A DNA stretch of 10,191 nt, from positions 1 through 10,191 of the forward strand of contig JADLCW010000112.1 in the NCBI GenBank assembly GCA_020847015.1, read 5' to 3'. A program made the translations under genes and the position numbers. This document shows positions 1-7,277 of the stretch, in pieces (position 1 is the first letter of the stretch; every line of letters starts with the position of its first letter). The stretch is from Thermomicrobiales bacterium. Its GTDB lineage: Bacteria > Chloroflexota > Chloroflexia > Thermomicrobiales > UBA6265. Below the pieces are notes generated by a model. It made no database searches. It was not told the origin of the DNA and worked only from the letters and a program-made list of their open reading frames with translations.

Positions 1-993
1 AACACGTTGGTGTACGTGCGGGGCAAAGGCATCGTCATCAGCGAACCGAGCGTGGTGGCCATCGACACCCGCACCCGACGCGCCTTCGGGGTGGGCGCCG
101 AAGCCAAGGCGATGGTCGGCAAAACTCCCGAGAGCATCATCGCCGTGCGTCCGCTCAAGGACGGCGTCATCGCCGACTTCGACATCGTCGAGATGATGCT
201 GCACTACTTCATCCGCAAGGTGCACACGCAGCGCCTGCTGGCGCCGCATCCGCGCGTGGTGATCGGCATTCCCAGCGGCGTCACCGAGGTCGAGAAGCGC
301 GCCGCCAAGGACGCCGCGCTGTCGGCCGGCGCGCGCGAGGCCTACACCATCGAGGAGCCGATGGCGGCCGCCATCGGGGCCGGCTTGCCGATCAACGAGC
401 CGGTCGGCAGCATGATCGTCGACATCGGGGGGGGCACCACCGAGGTGGCGGTGATCAGTCTGGGGGGGGTGGTGGTCAACCATTCGCTGCGGGTGGCCGG
501 CGACGAGATCGACGATGCGGTCATCCAGTACGCGCGGCGCGATCACAACCTGGTCATCGGCGAGCGCACCGCCGAGAACGCCAAGATCGCCGCCGGCTCG
601 GCCTATCCGTTGGAGGACGAACTGCGCGTCACCTTGCGCGGACGCGATCTGCTGACCGGGTTGCCCAAGGCGGTGGAGGTCAGTTCGGTGGAGGTGCGCG
701 ACGCCATCGCGCAACCGGTGGGCACCATCGTCGAACTGGTGAAAACGGCCATCGAGGAGACGCCGCCGGAACTGGTGGCCGATGTGATGGAGCAGGGGAT
801 CACGCTGGCCGGCGGGGGGGCGCTGCTGATGGGGCTGGACCGGCGGTTGCAAGCCGAACTGCGGATGCCGGTCTACCGCGCCGACGATCCGCTGACCTGC
901 GTGGCGCGCGGCACCGGTCGCGTCGCCGAGGCCTTGCATCTGTATCAGCGCGCCCTCGCCTCCGGGTCCGAACTGCGGCGTGCGTCGCGCTGA
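1..993 (+). CDS. mreB: Rod shape-determining protein MreB, 5'-truncated by the window edge
   Basis: This is the bacterial actin homologue MreB, which forms membrane-bound ATP-dependent filaments on the cytoplasmic side and guides lateral wall synthesis. The reading frame is open from base 1, where NTLVYVRGKGIV is the end of the phosphate-1 region, so only about 10-15 residues are missing. 330 residues are visible, close to the usual 330-350. Numbered from base 1, the phosphate-2 motif DIGGGTTE is at residues 141-148, the IGERTAENAK segment follows near 185, GRDLLTGLP near 217 and the adenosine-binding motif LAGGGALLMG near 272. All expected blocks are present in order. The TTG at base 7 is an internal leucine codon, not the start. 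No mreC or mreD follows; the gene ends at a hairpin and faces tatC, so this may be a stand-alone MreB or the last gene of its unit. Confidence 0.96.
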   Translation, partial: NTLVYVRGKGIVISEPSVVAIDTRTRRAFGVGAEAKAMVGKTPESIIAVRPLKDGVIADFDIVEMMLHYFIRKVHTQRLLAPHPRVVIGIPSGVTEVEKRAAKDAALSAGAREAYTIEEPMAAAIGAGLPINEPVGSMIVDIGGGTTEVAVISLGGVVVNHSLRVAGDEIDDAVIQYARRDHNLVIGERTAENAKIAAGSAYPLEDELRVTLRGRDLLTGLPKAVEVSSVEVRDAIAQPVGTIVELVKTAIEETPPELVADVMEQGITLAGGGALLMGLDRRLQAELRMPVYRADDPLTCVARGTGRVAEALHLYQRALASGSELRRASR

Positions 994-1034
994 TCCGGTC
1001 GGCGCCAACTGACACGCAACATGCCAGCGGCGGC

Positions 1035-1077
1035 AAAACAAGCGCCCGGCAGCCAATCGGCCGCCGGGCGCTTTTCT
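1035..1077. terminator. Bidirectional intrinsic terminator between mreB and tatC
   Basis: An 11-bp perfect inverted repeat (AAGCGCCCGGC at 1040-1050, complement at 1063-1073) with a 12-nt loop lies between two convergent genes. On the plus strand the stem runs into TTTTCT (1072-1077). On the minus strand the other arm is followed by GTTTTG (complement of 1034-1039). The stem is GC-rich and has a short U-tract on both sides, which fits a shared terminator for mreB and tatC. Confidence 0.8.
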
Positions 1078-1108
1078 ATACTCGCTATTCAGGTGGCTCA
1101 CCCACCCG

Positions 1109-1921
1109 TCACACCAATGCTGGCTTGATGCTCCGACCGAACACGTAGGCGACCAGGATGCCTAGCTCATAGAGCGCCCACAACGGCAGCGCCACCATCG
1201 CCATGTTGAAGGGGTCGGTGCTGGGCGTGATGATCGCCGCCGCGACGGCAATCAGCAAAATCGCGTACTTGCGGAAATCACGCATCTTGCGCGGCGTGAC
1301 CAGCCCCAGCTTGGCCAGCAGAAACATCACGATCGGCAACTGGAAAGCCAACGCCAATCCGACCATCAGCGTGAGATAGAAACTGACCACCTCGTGGCCC
1401 TCCGGCGACCACTCGAACAGATCTGGCAGAAACTCGGAAAGGAAGGTGAGCGCTTTCGGCGCCGCGACGAAGAAGGCGTAGGCCGCGCCGCCGAGAAACA
1501 ACACCGTCACGAACGGCAGCGACGAGATGAGAATGCGCTTTTCCTTGCGGGTCAACCCCGGGGCCAGGAACCCGAACATCTGCCAGAGGATGGCGGGCAG
1601 CGCCACGCCGATGGCGATGTACAACGCCACCTTAAAATACATCGTGATCGGATCGGTCGGGCTGACGACGTCGAAGCCGCCGACGGCGTTGGATGTTTCC
1701 TTCAGCCGCTGCAGCATCGGGGCGGACAGGAAGATGCCGCCGATGAAGGCGACGGCCACCGCGAGCACGATCTTGATGACGCGGTCGCGCAACTCGGTCA
1801 TGTGTTCGAGAAGCGTCATCTCCTCGAATACATCCGGCTGGCTCGGATCCGGCAGTTTCGGCAGGCCCGGTTTCGACGGGAGGCTGAGCTTGAGCTGCGG
1901 CGGTTTCAAGGCGCGGGACAT
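1109..1921 (-). CDS. tatC: Sec-independent protein translocase TatC
   Basis: TatC is the polytopic inner-membrane receptor of the twin-arginine pathway. It recognises RR signal peptides and, with TatA-type proteins, exports folded proteins. The 270-residue product carries the family signature blocks: MTLLEHMTELRDR (35-47) before the first helix, SPTDPITMYFKVALY (87-101), GFLAPGLTRKEKR (117-129, with E127 at the conserved cytoplasmic-loop glutamate), then FQLPIVMFLLAKLGLVTP and ITPSTDP near the C-terminal helices. Six membrane segments are apparent. The ATG at 1921 is preceded by AGGAG with a 5-nt gap, so the proline- and lysine-rich residues 1-34 are probably real, although many TatC proteins begin near the LLEH block. 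No tatA or tatB is next to it. The closest upstream gene is a small helix-turn-helix protein 171 bases away. Confidence 0.96.
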   Translation of the reverse strand: MSRALKPPQLKLSLPSKPGLPKLPDPSQPDVFEEMTLLEHMTELRDRVIKIVLAVAVAFIGGIFLSAPMLQRLKETSNAVGGFDVVSPTDPITMYFKVALYIAIGVALPAILWQMFGFLAPGLTRKEKRILISSLPFVTVLFLGGAAYAFFVAAPKALTFLSEFLPDLFEWSPEGHEVVSFYLTLMVGLALAFQLPIVMFLLAKLGLVTPRKMRDFRKYAILLIAVAAAIITPSTDPFNMAMVALPLWALYELGILVAYVFGRSIKPALV

Positions 1922-2092
1922 GGAAACTCCTGGGGAATTGCTCGGGGTGGGAGCATTGGGGGCGACCCGCGTGGCGGATCGCTCAAAGAAGAAGAAGTGT
2001 CGAAGACAGCATAAGCCAACCGCGCCGACGCGGACCAGCGGCGCGCCGTCATTGCCGACCGCGGCGTCGAATCCAGGTGTCTGAATCGCGTG

Positions 2093-2311
2093 TCAGACGT
2101 TCGAGGAGCGGTGGGCGAACCAGTCGAGCACATCCTCGCGGCGGATGCTGAGCACTTCGTGCTCGACGATGGAGGCGCGCAGCCTCCGGTTGTATGCCTC
2201 TTGCTCGATTGTCCGGCGATCCATGCCGAGCAACTCGGCAAGCTCGTCCGGCGTGTAGTGATCCTGCAGCAGCAGATCGTAGATTTCGCGGTGCTGGGTG
2301 CGTCGTTCCAT
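2093..2311 (-). CDS. Small helix-turn-helix DNA-binding protein (excisionase/MerR-like fold)
   Basis: This is a 72-residue protein that is almost entirely one DNA-binding domain. After a short basic start (MERRTQHREIYDLLLQDH), the segment YTPDELAELLGMDRRTIEQE (about 19-38) reads as a helix-turn-helix. The following beta-wing-like stretch and SIRREDVLDWFA (about 55-66) match the layout of excisionase or HTH_17-type domains, where a short wing is followed by a P/R-x-E-D-hydrophobic helix. The ATG at 2311 was chosen because AGGAGG lies 8 nt upstream; the open frame extends back to a GTG at 2368 but that extension has no ribosome site. It lies between the creatininase gene and tatC, on the same strand as both. 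It could regulate neighbouring genes, or be a free-standing regulator of this common small type. Its target cannot be read from the sequence. Confidence 0.8.
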   Translation of the reverse strand: MERRTQHREIYDLLLQDHYTPDELAELLGMDRRTIEQEAYNRRLRASIVEHEVLSIRREDVLDWFAHRSSNV

Positions 2312-2319
2312 CTGGCGGC

Positions 2320-2325
2320 CCTCCT
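2320..2325 (-). promoter_or_regulatory. Ribosome binding site that fixes the HTH protein start
   Basis: On the minus strand AGGAGG lies 8 nt before the ATG at 2311. It is a near-perfect Shine-Dalgarno and the reason for preferring this start over the upstream GTG at 2368. Confidence 0.75.
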
Positions 2326-2474
2326 GGCCTGCGGGATCGTCAATGCATCCCGGTGCGCCAGCTTCCACACCTGAATCTACGCCGGAGCGGCCGATCCGGC
2401 TCGTGGGTGTTGCCAGACAGACCCGGAATGGCCGTCCTCGGCCGTGCGGCGTGCAGCAGACAACGCAGAACTTG

Positions 2475-2496
2475 GGCCGCCGGACTCGCGGCGGCC
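2475..2496 (-). terminator. GC-rich hairpin just downstream of the creatininase gene
   Basis: A perfect 8-bp inverted repeat, GGCCGCCG-gactcg-CGGCGGCC, begins 16 bases after the creatininase stop on the minus strand. No clear U-tract follows; the minus strand continues CAAGTTCTG. It may be a weak terminator, an attenuator or an mRNA-end stabiliser between creatininase and the HTH gene. Confidence 0.4.
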
Positions 2497-2512
2497 AACA
2501 TTCTCGGTGCGA

Positions 2513-3277
2513 TCAGGTGGAAGCCGCCACGAAACGGCGGATGAATTCGGCCAATCGTTCCGCCGCCAGCGCGATCAGTTCTTTCCCGATCTCGGGCCGC
2601 GCCGCCGCTGCCGCACCATAGACGCCTAGCGGCGCTTCACGAGCCGGATCGGGCGGGGCGTAGCCGACTCGGGCGAAGGGTTCAGCCATGCGCGCCGTGA
2701 GATCGGCGCAGCCCTCCGGCCCGGGCAGCGGCTCGCGCACCCGCTCCGGCTGCAGATAGAGCTGGATGGAGGTTTCGGTCTGGCCGGCATGGCCGATATG
2801 TCCGGCATCGCCCGGGGCGATCCGCCCGAGATCCTCCCCAAGCAGATCCCAGTAGGAGAGCGCAACAGCGCGCAATCCGTGCTCGGCCAGTTGGGTGGCG
2901 GCCACGCCGACCAAACCGGCGTTGCCGCCGTGACCGTTGACGATCGCGACTCGCTGGAACCCATGATGCGCCGCGCTGGCTCCGATATCCGACACCAGCG
3001 CCAGCATCGTCTCCGGTCGCAGCGTGAGGGTGCCAGGGAACGACAACCAGTAGGGCGACAACCCCCACCAGATCGGCGGCAGCACCAGCGCCGGCGGGTC
3101 GGTCAGCAACCGCGCCGCGCGCTCCGCGACGGCATTCGCATCGACGATGTCGGTGTCCAGCGGCAGGTGCGGCCCGTGTTGCTCCACTGCGCCCGTTGGC
3201 AGCAGCAGTGTCGCTCCGGCGGCAGCCGCCGCGCCGATCTCGTCTCGTCGCAGCTTGCCCCAGCGCACCTCGGTCAT
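2513..3277 (-). CDS. Creatininase-family metal-dependent amidohydrolase
   Basis: This 254-residue protein belongs to the creatininase (creatinine amidohydrolase) family of metal-dependent enzymes that open cyclic or linear amides. The ligand motifs are visible: LLPTGAVEQHGPHLPLDTD (residues 25-43), giving E32, H34 and D43; VNGHGGN with H116 (113-119); and GHAGQTETS with E168 (162-170). Length is normal for the family. The ATG at 3277 overlaps the upstream YfhO-type stop as ATGA and has AGGGAG 5 nt before it, which decides the start; the frame stays open upstream but that stretch is low-complexity and lies opposite a real gene. The family includes true creatininase, the mycofactocin peptidase MftE and the archaeal formamide hydrolase ArfB. 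No mycofactocin or flavin genes are nearby, so the substrate is unknown. Confidence 0.92.
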   Translation of the reverse strand: MTEVRWGKLRRDEIGAAAAAGATLLLPTGAVEQHGPHLPLDTDIVDANAVAERAARLLTDPPALVLPPIWWGLSPYWLSFPGTLTLRPETMLALVSDIGASAAHHGFQRVAIVNGHGGNAGLVGVAATQLAEHGLRAVALSYWDLLGEDLGRIAPGDAGHIGHAGQTETSIQLYLQPERVREPLPGPEGCADLTARMAEPFARVGYAPPDPAREAPLGVYGAAAAARPEIGKELIALAAERLAEFIRRFVAAST

Positions 3278-5802
3278 GTCTGCTCCCTCGCGGCCGCGCC
3301 GCTTTTCGTCCGCCGACCCGAGCGAGTCGATTTTCGGGCGGCGAAGAGGAACGCGGCGATGACCGCGAGCGCCGCCGCGCCGGTGATGGCCAACCCGACC
3401 CGGAGCGATGCCGGATCGTAGCGCAGTTCGACGAGTGTCGCCCCGGCCGGAATCGGAATGCCGCGCAGCGCGTGATCGGTTGGCAGAATCTCGGCCGGGA
3501 CGCCTTCGACCCTGGCTCGCCATCCGTTGGCGAATACGTCGCTGACGACCAGCAAGCCCGGCGCGCTCGCGCGTACCTGAATGACGACCGCGTCCGGATC
3601 GTAGTGGATGACCTCGGCCGATTCGGCGGCCAGGTCGGCAGGTGCGGCCGTCGGCGGTGCGGCCGTCGGCGGTGCGGCGCCCTCGACCAGCGCCGTGCGG
3701 CCGGGATCGATCGTGCCGCTCGCCAACAGCGGCAGCGCCTCGCCGCGCGCGACCGCGCGCACATCGTGCACGATCCAGGCGTGCGGCGGCGGCGCGTCGC
3801 GCGCGTAGATGACCACCAGCGGCGTCCGAAAAACTTCGTGCCGGCCGCGCGCCAGCGCGACGATATCGGCGCGGTCGGGCGGGATGGCGGCGTCCACCAG
3901 CAGATATCGCACGTCGAGCAGATCGAGCAGCGGCGATCCCACGCCGGAGGCCAGCAGCGACGCGGTGTGATAATCCTGCGAGCGACCGTTGACCGCGGTC
4001 ATGAACTCGGTGTAGCGCTGTAGTTCCATCGGGTCGTAACCCTGAATCTCGTACAACCCCAGAAACATCGGGCGACCGTTGACCAGCAATGCCTGCACGA
4101 CCGGCTCGAAGCGCCGCCCCATCGGATCGCCCGCACGGGCGCGGTCGCCGGGGAACCCGCGCCCGGTGTAGCCGGCGTAGCGAAATGGCCCATCCTCGGC
4201 GAGGCGCGCTTGCAGAAAATCGCCGGTTTGGTAGCGGGGGTCGGTTGGAGAAATCTCATTGGCCAGACTTTCAGCCACCCACGGGTCGGGTCGCCAGTGG
4301 CGCTCCCAAGTCGGGTCCGCCGGCCAGCCGAGCGAGGAGCCGGTGATCTCCATCCCCGTGGGCTGGATGAAGATCAGCACCGCCAGCGCGGCCGGAACCA
4401 GGTGAACGATGCCCGCCAGGCCGGACGGCGCCGCGACGGCCGTCATCACCATGGCTGTCGCAATCGCGGCGGCGACCAGCGGGGGCCAGCCGACGAACCC
4501 CTCCTGCGGAATGACGACGATCGCGCCAACGAGCAACAACAGCAGCGGCAGCGCCAGCAGCGGCAAGTGGCGGGACCGCCCGCGTCGCACCGATAGCGCC
4601 TGCACCGTCGCTCCGGCCAGCATCGCCGCGCAGATGGGCACGATGGTGTAGACGCGCCAGGCGTCGTGCTCGTGCAGCACCCGGTAGCGCGGGATCAGAT
4701 AGAAAAGCTGATGGAGCGGCGTGGCGGGCAGGGTGAGGATCGTCCCCGCCACTCCGGCTGCCGCAAAGAAGGGCACGCCATAGCGCCGCCCGGCCAGCAG
4801 CGGAGCCAGCAGCGCCAGCACGATGATGGCTCCCCCCAGCGCTGCCGAGCGACGATCGTAGCCGCTGCCGACCATTTGCGCGAAAAGATGCGCCGGCTGC
4901 CAGGGAGGGTTGAGCATGCCGGCGGCTCCCTGCGCGGTATAGTCGGCCCCGGCCAGGTTTGACTGCGCGTTGGCCTCCAGTCGGGGCAAAATGCCCGCCG
5001 CTCCCAACGCCATTCCCCAGCCGACGCCGATCGCCGCGATGGCGACAGCCAGCGCCGCGCGCCGGAGCAATGGCGCTTCCGGTCGTACTGGTTGCAACAC
5101 GCCTCGGTACAGCGCATACCCCCCCGCCAGCATCGGGGCCATCAGCCATCCCTCGCCGACCCAGCCAGCGTACATCTGGCTGACCGCGAAGGCGCACCCG
5201 GCCAAGGGCAGCGCCCGCTCCCGCCAGCGCGGGGCGCGGAAGGCCAACTCCAGCCCGAGCAACAGCAGCGGAATCCAGGTTGCGAACTGATTCAGCACGA
5301 AACAGCAATAGGTGTTCCATTGCAGCAGCGGGCCGACGACATAGGCGATTCCCGCCACGAGCGCCGGCAGCGGTAGCAACCCGAGCGTGCGACCCAGCGC
5401 GTAGGTGGTCGCCCCGGCGACCGCCAGGTGCAACGCGGCCATCGCCTTGAAGCCGGCGAGAACCGGCAGCGCGGTGAAGGCGAGCATGGCCGGTAGATAC
5501 ATCCAGCCCGATTCCGGATCGCCAGCGAAGGGCGTGCCGCTGAACAGATGCGGATTCCAGCCTGGTATGTCGAAAGCGCGCAACCGCTCGCCGAGGTGGG
5601 CGTACCAGGGCACGAAGAAGGTATAGACATCGAAGCGGGCGATCCAGGTGTCGAAGGCGATGCGGTTTCCGACGGCGAGCGCGATCGCCAGCGCCAGCGC
5701 CAGGAGGGCGACTGTCTCGGCGACGCGCGAAGCGGCCCGGGCATCGCTGGCGGAGCCGCGGCGCGGATTGGCCGGGATGGATTGCGGCGCGTTTTCGGTC
5801 AT
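3274..5802 (-). CDS. YfhO-type multi-pass membrane protein (GT-C-like glycosyltransferase candidate)
   Basis: This is an 842-residue polytopic membrane protein of YfhO type. After a first membrane helix (about 31-46) comes a periplasmic-side loop with RFDVYTFFVPWY (56-67, D58 being a candidate GT-C acidic residue) and DIPGWNPHLFSGTPFAGDPESG. About a dozen hydrophobic helices follow, then an outside domain. The C-terminal block SDVFANGWRARVEG (about 752-765) followed by LRGIPIPAG and ELRYDP, and a last helix with a basic tail, is typical of this family. In Bacillus subtilis, YfhO works with CsbB in lipoteichoic acid glycosylation; transfer of that role here is inference. The ATG at 5802 lacks a good Shine-Dalgarno, but the sequence before it does not look like this protein. 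Its stop overlaps the creatininase start, so the two are probably co-translated. A 15-nt tandem repeat lies in its linker. Confidence 0.85.
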   Translation of the reverse strand: MTENAPQSIPANPRRGSASDARAASRVAETVALLALALAIALAVGNRIAFDTWIARFDVYTFFVPWYAHLGERLRAFDIPGWNPHLFSGTPFAGDPESGWMYLPAMLAFTALPVLAGFKAMAALHLAVAGATTYALGRTLGLLPLPALVAGIAYVVGPLLQWNTYCCFVLNQFATWIPLLLLGLELAFRAPRWRERALPLAGCAFAVSQMYAGWVGEGWLMAPMLAGGYALYRGVLQPVRPEAPLLRRAALAVAIAAIGVGWGMALGAAGILPRLEANAQSNLAGADYTAQGAAGMLNPPWQPAHLFAQMVGSGYDRRSAALGGAIIVLALLAPLLAGRRYGVPFFAAAGVAGTILTLPATPLHQLFYLIPRYRVLHEHDAWRVYTIVPICAAMLAGATVQALSVRRGRSRHLPLLALPLLLLLVGAIVVIPQEGFVGWPPLVAAAIATAMVMTAVAAPSGLAGIVHLVPAALAVLIFIQPTGMEITGSSLGWPADPTWERHWRPDPWVAESLANEISPTDPRYQTGDFLQARLAEDGPFRYAGYTGRGFPGDRARAGDPMGRRFEPVVQALLVNGRPMFLGLYEIQGYDPMELQRYTEFMTAVNGRSQDYHTASLLASGVGSPLLDLLDVRYLLVDAAIPPDRADIVALARGRHEVFRTPLVVIYARDAPPPHAWIVHDVRAVARGEALPLLASGTIDPGRTALVEGAAPPTAAPPTAAPADLAAESAEVIHYDPDAVVIQVRASAPGLLVVSDVFANGWRARVEGVPAEILPTDHALRGIPIPAGATLVELRYDPASLRVGLAITGAAALAVIAAFLFAARKSTRSGRRTKSGAAAREQT
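3641..3681. repeat. 15-nt tandem repeat inside the YfhO-type gene
   Basis: The unit GGTGCGGCCGTCGGC occurs twice in full (3641-3655, 3656-3670) and a partial third copy starts at 3671. Read on the minus strand it encodes an APPTA-type alanine-proline linker (APPTAAPPTAAPAD). The unit length is divisible by three, so changes in copy number would keep the frame. Confidence 0.9.
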
Positions 5803-5856
5803 GCAGCGGGTCTCGGGGCAGATCGGCGCAGCCGGTCGCGTTCCGGCCCAGCCTCG

Positions 5857-5885
5857 ATTCTAGCGAGGATCTCCGTGAGTGCCAG
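5857..5885 (-). promoter_or_regulatory. Possible sigma-70-type promoter for the YfhO-creatininase genes
   Basis: On the minus strand CTGGCA (5880-5885, 4 of 6 to TTGACA) and TAGAAT (5857-5862, 5 of 6 to TATAAT) are separated by exactly 17 bases. They lie 55-83 bases before the YfhO-type start codon. A short inverted repeat CCTCG-7-CGAGG (5852-5868) surrounds the -10 box. The -35 match is modest. Confidence 0.35.
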
Positions 5886-5999
5886 CGGACCGATGGGCCG
5901 GTTCATGGGCAGACGTCGCATCAGCCGTCCGGTCGCCGCCGGCCGCGTTTGCACGTGTCGTGTCGCATGCACCGCGCGTGAATCGCCTCCCGGTGTTTT

Positions 6000-7161
6000 C
6001 GGCTCAACCACCGGGCCAGATAACGTGGGAGACAGGATCGGCAGCAGGACGTGGGCAGCTACGCTCTCTATGTGACGGCGGGGAACAGCGTGCCACAATT
6101 CGGCGGGGTGGGCGGCAGCCGAACAGGAAGTGCAGGAACGTCAGATCGGGGAAGGCCGCGTCGCTGTCTTCGACCGCCGCCAGTTCCTATGCCTCAACCG
6201 AGCTGCGGCCCGCCGCCAATCGGAGCCGCACCCCTCTCCGGTAGAGGCCGATGTTCAGGTCGCCCGCGCAGCCGGCGGCGGACGATGCGGTAAGACAGGC
6301 TGCCAGGGCCGGGACGATGCGGCGCAAGAAGGCCGGCAAGTCCGGGACACGGATGCACCAAGCGTAGCGCTCCTTGGTTCGAGTCAGTCGATTCGAAACG
6401 ATGCCTGTAGACCGGATGCTCTCGGCCCAGCATGACGGCGATCTCCGCGAACGTCGTCACGTCGCGCCGGGCGATATCGCGGCCGGCATTCTTCAGATAG
6501 CGGAGCCCGCTCGGCGTCGTGGCCAGCACCGGCGTCCGTGGCCGCACCTCGTACAGCTTCGCTTCCAGCGCGACGCTCCACAGTCGTCGCCCGTGGACGG
6601 CGTCCCGACCGGTTCTCCCCCCGCCTCTCGTGCTTCGATGACGCGGAATTCACGCTGTCCGGCGGCCCCCAGATCGAAACGCCCATTGGCTCGTCGCGCC
6701 ACGGCCGACGCGGATCGCGTGGCCGCCTATACGTACATGACCGTCACGGACGGCAGATCGTCGGTCGTCGCCGGCCGCAGGGCATAGGATTCTGGCGCAC
6801 CGTCGTCCCGGCGGGACACGCCGGCGGGGACGCACCGGTAAGCGGAGTCGGTGCTGACGACATCCGGCTGCCCGAGCCAGGACGGCATGCCGGCGTAGGT
6901 CCGAGTCTGGGAAATGAGCGCTATGGGCGAGACGATCTTGCCGGCTGTCGTATCCTCGACGATGGTGACGTTGCGCAGGTTGAAACCCGGGTGCGTTCCG
7001 CTCACGAGATCGAGAACCCAAGCGCGCCGTCGCTCCAGCGACGGCGCCTCGTCGGCGGCGAGGAGCGTGGTGGCGTGGAAGCCCGCCACCGCTTCCCGAT
7101 CCTCGGGGTGCGAGCGCCGCGGAATCAGACCATCGCCAAGGCTGCGGAGGATGCCGGGCAT
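6000..7161 (-). pseudogene. Decayed two-domain GNAT-family N-acetyltransferase
   Basis: Pieces of one acetyltransferase can be read in order on the minus strand in changing frames. The first piece starts at the ATG at 7161: MPGILRSLGDGLIPRR, then REAVAGFH, RNVTIVEDTTAGKIVSPIAL and DVVSTDSAYR. Near 6790-6840 it jumps directly to SYALRPATTDDLP, skipping the central GNAT block I would expect (about 60 codons). An in-frame TAG follows at 6727-6729. The same frame then gives EFRVIEAREAGGEPVG. A frame change near 6600 leads to RRLWSVALEAKLYEV, TPSGLRYL and GREHPVYR. A second, near 6400, leads to NRLTRTKERYAW, RVPDLPAFLRR and DAAFPDLTFLHFLFG, with a second TAG at 6187-6189. A third, near 6095, gives AHVLLPILSP. 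The family call rests on my memory of similar proteins. Multiple independent lesions make a sequencing error unlikely. Confidence 0.8.
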
Positions 7162-7277
7162 GAGCGCGACTCTGACGCCGTATCGGGTGGTGCGGTACAG
7201 AGCATGGCAGACGACCCTGCCTGACCGGTGACGACGAGTGGAGCCTGGACGCCGTTGCAACGGGAGAGGGGAGCGTC

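Noticed and set aside
1394..2084. Long open frames on the plus strand opposite tatC
   Set aside because: They are Arg/Gly/His-rich antisense shadows of a clearly identified tatC and resemble no family.
2312..2368. GTG start at 2368 for the HTH protein, giving 91 residues
   Set aside because: No ribosome site is found before it, and the extra 19 residues do not add to the fold. AGGAGG 8 nt before the ATG at 2311 favours the shorter form.
3278..3523. Extension of the creatininase reading frame upstream of 3277
   Set aside because: The extension is low-complexity, has no family resemblance and overlaps the YfhO-type gene. The coupled ATG at 3277 has a ribosome site.
3641..3681. Possible CRISPR-like array
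   Set aside because: The repeat is direct and tandem with no spacers, and it encodes an in-frame linker.
3196..4023. A 275-codon open frame on the plus strand opposite the YfhO-type gene
   Set aside because: Its composition is Arg/Gln/Asp-rich and repetitive, as expected for the antisense of a GC-rich gene. The minus-strand frame carries recognisable motifs throughout.
6000..7161. Functional small genes on either strand in this stretch
   Set aside because: The open frames here are explained by fragments of one decayed acetyltransferase on the minus strand or by their antisense.
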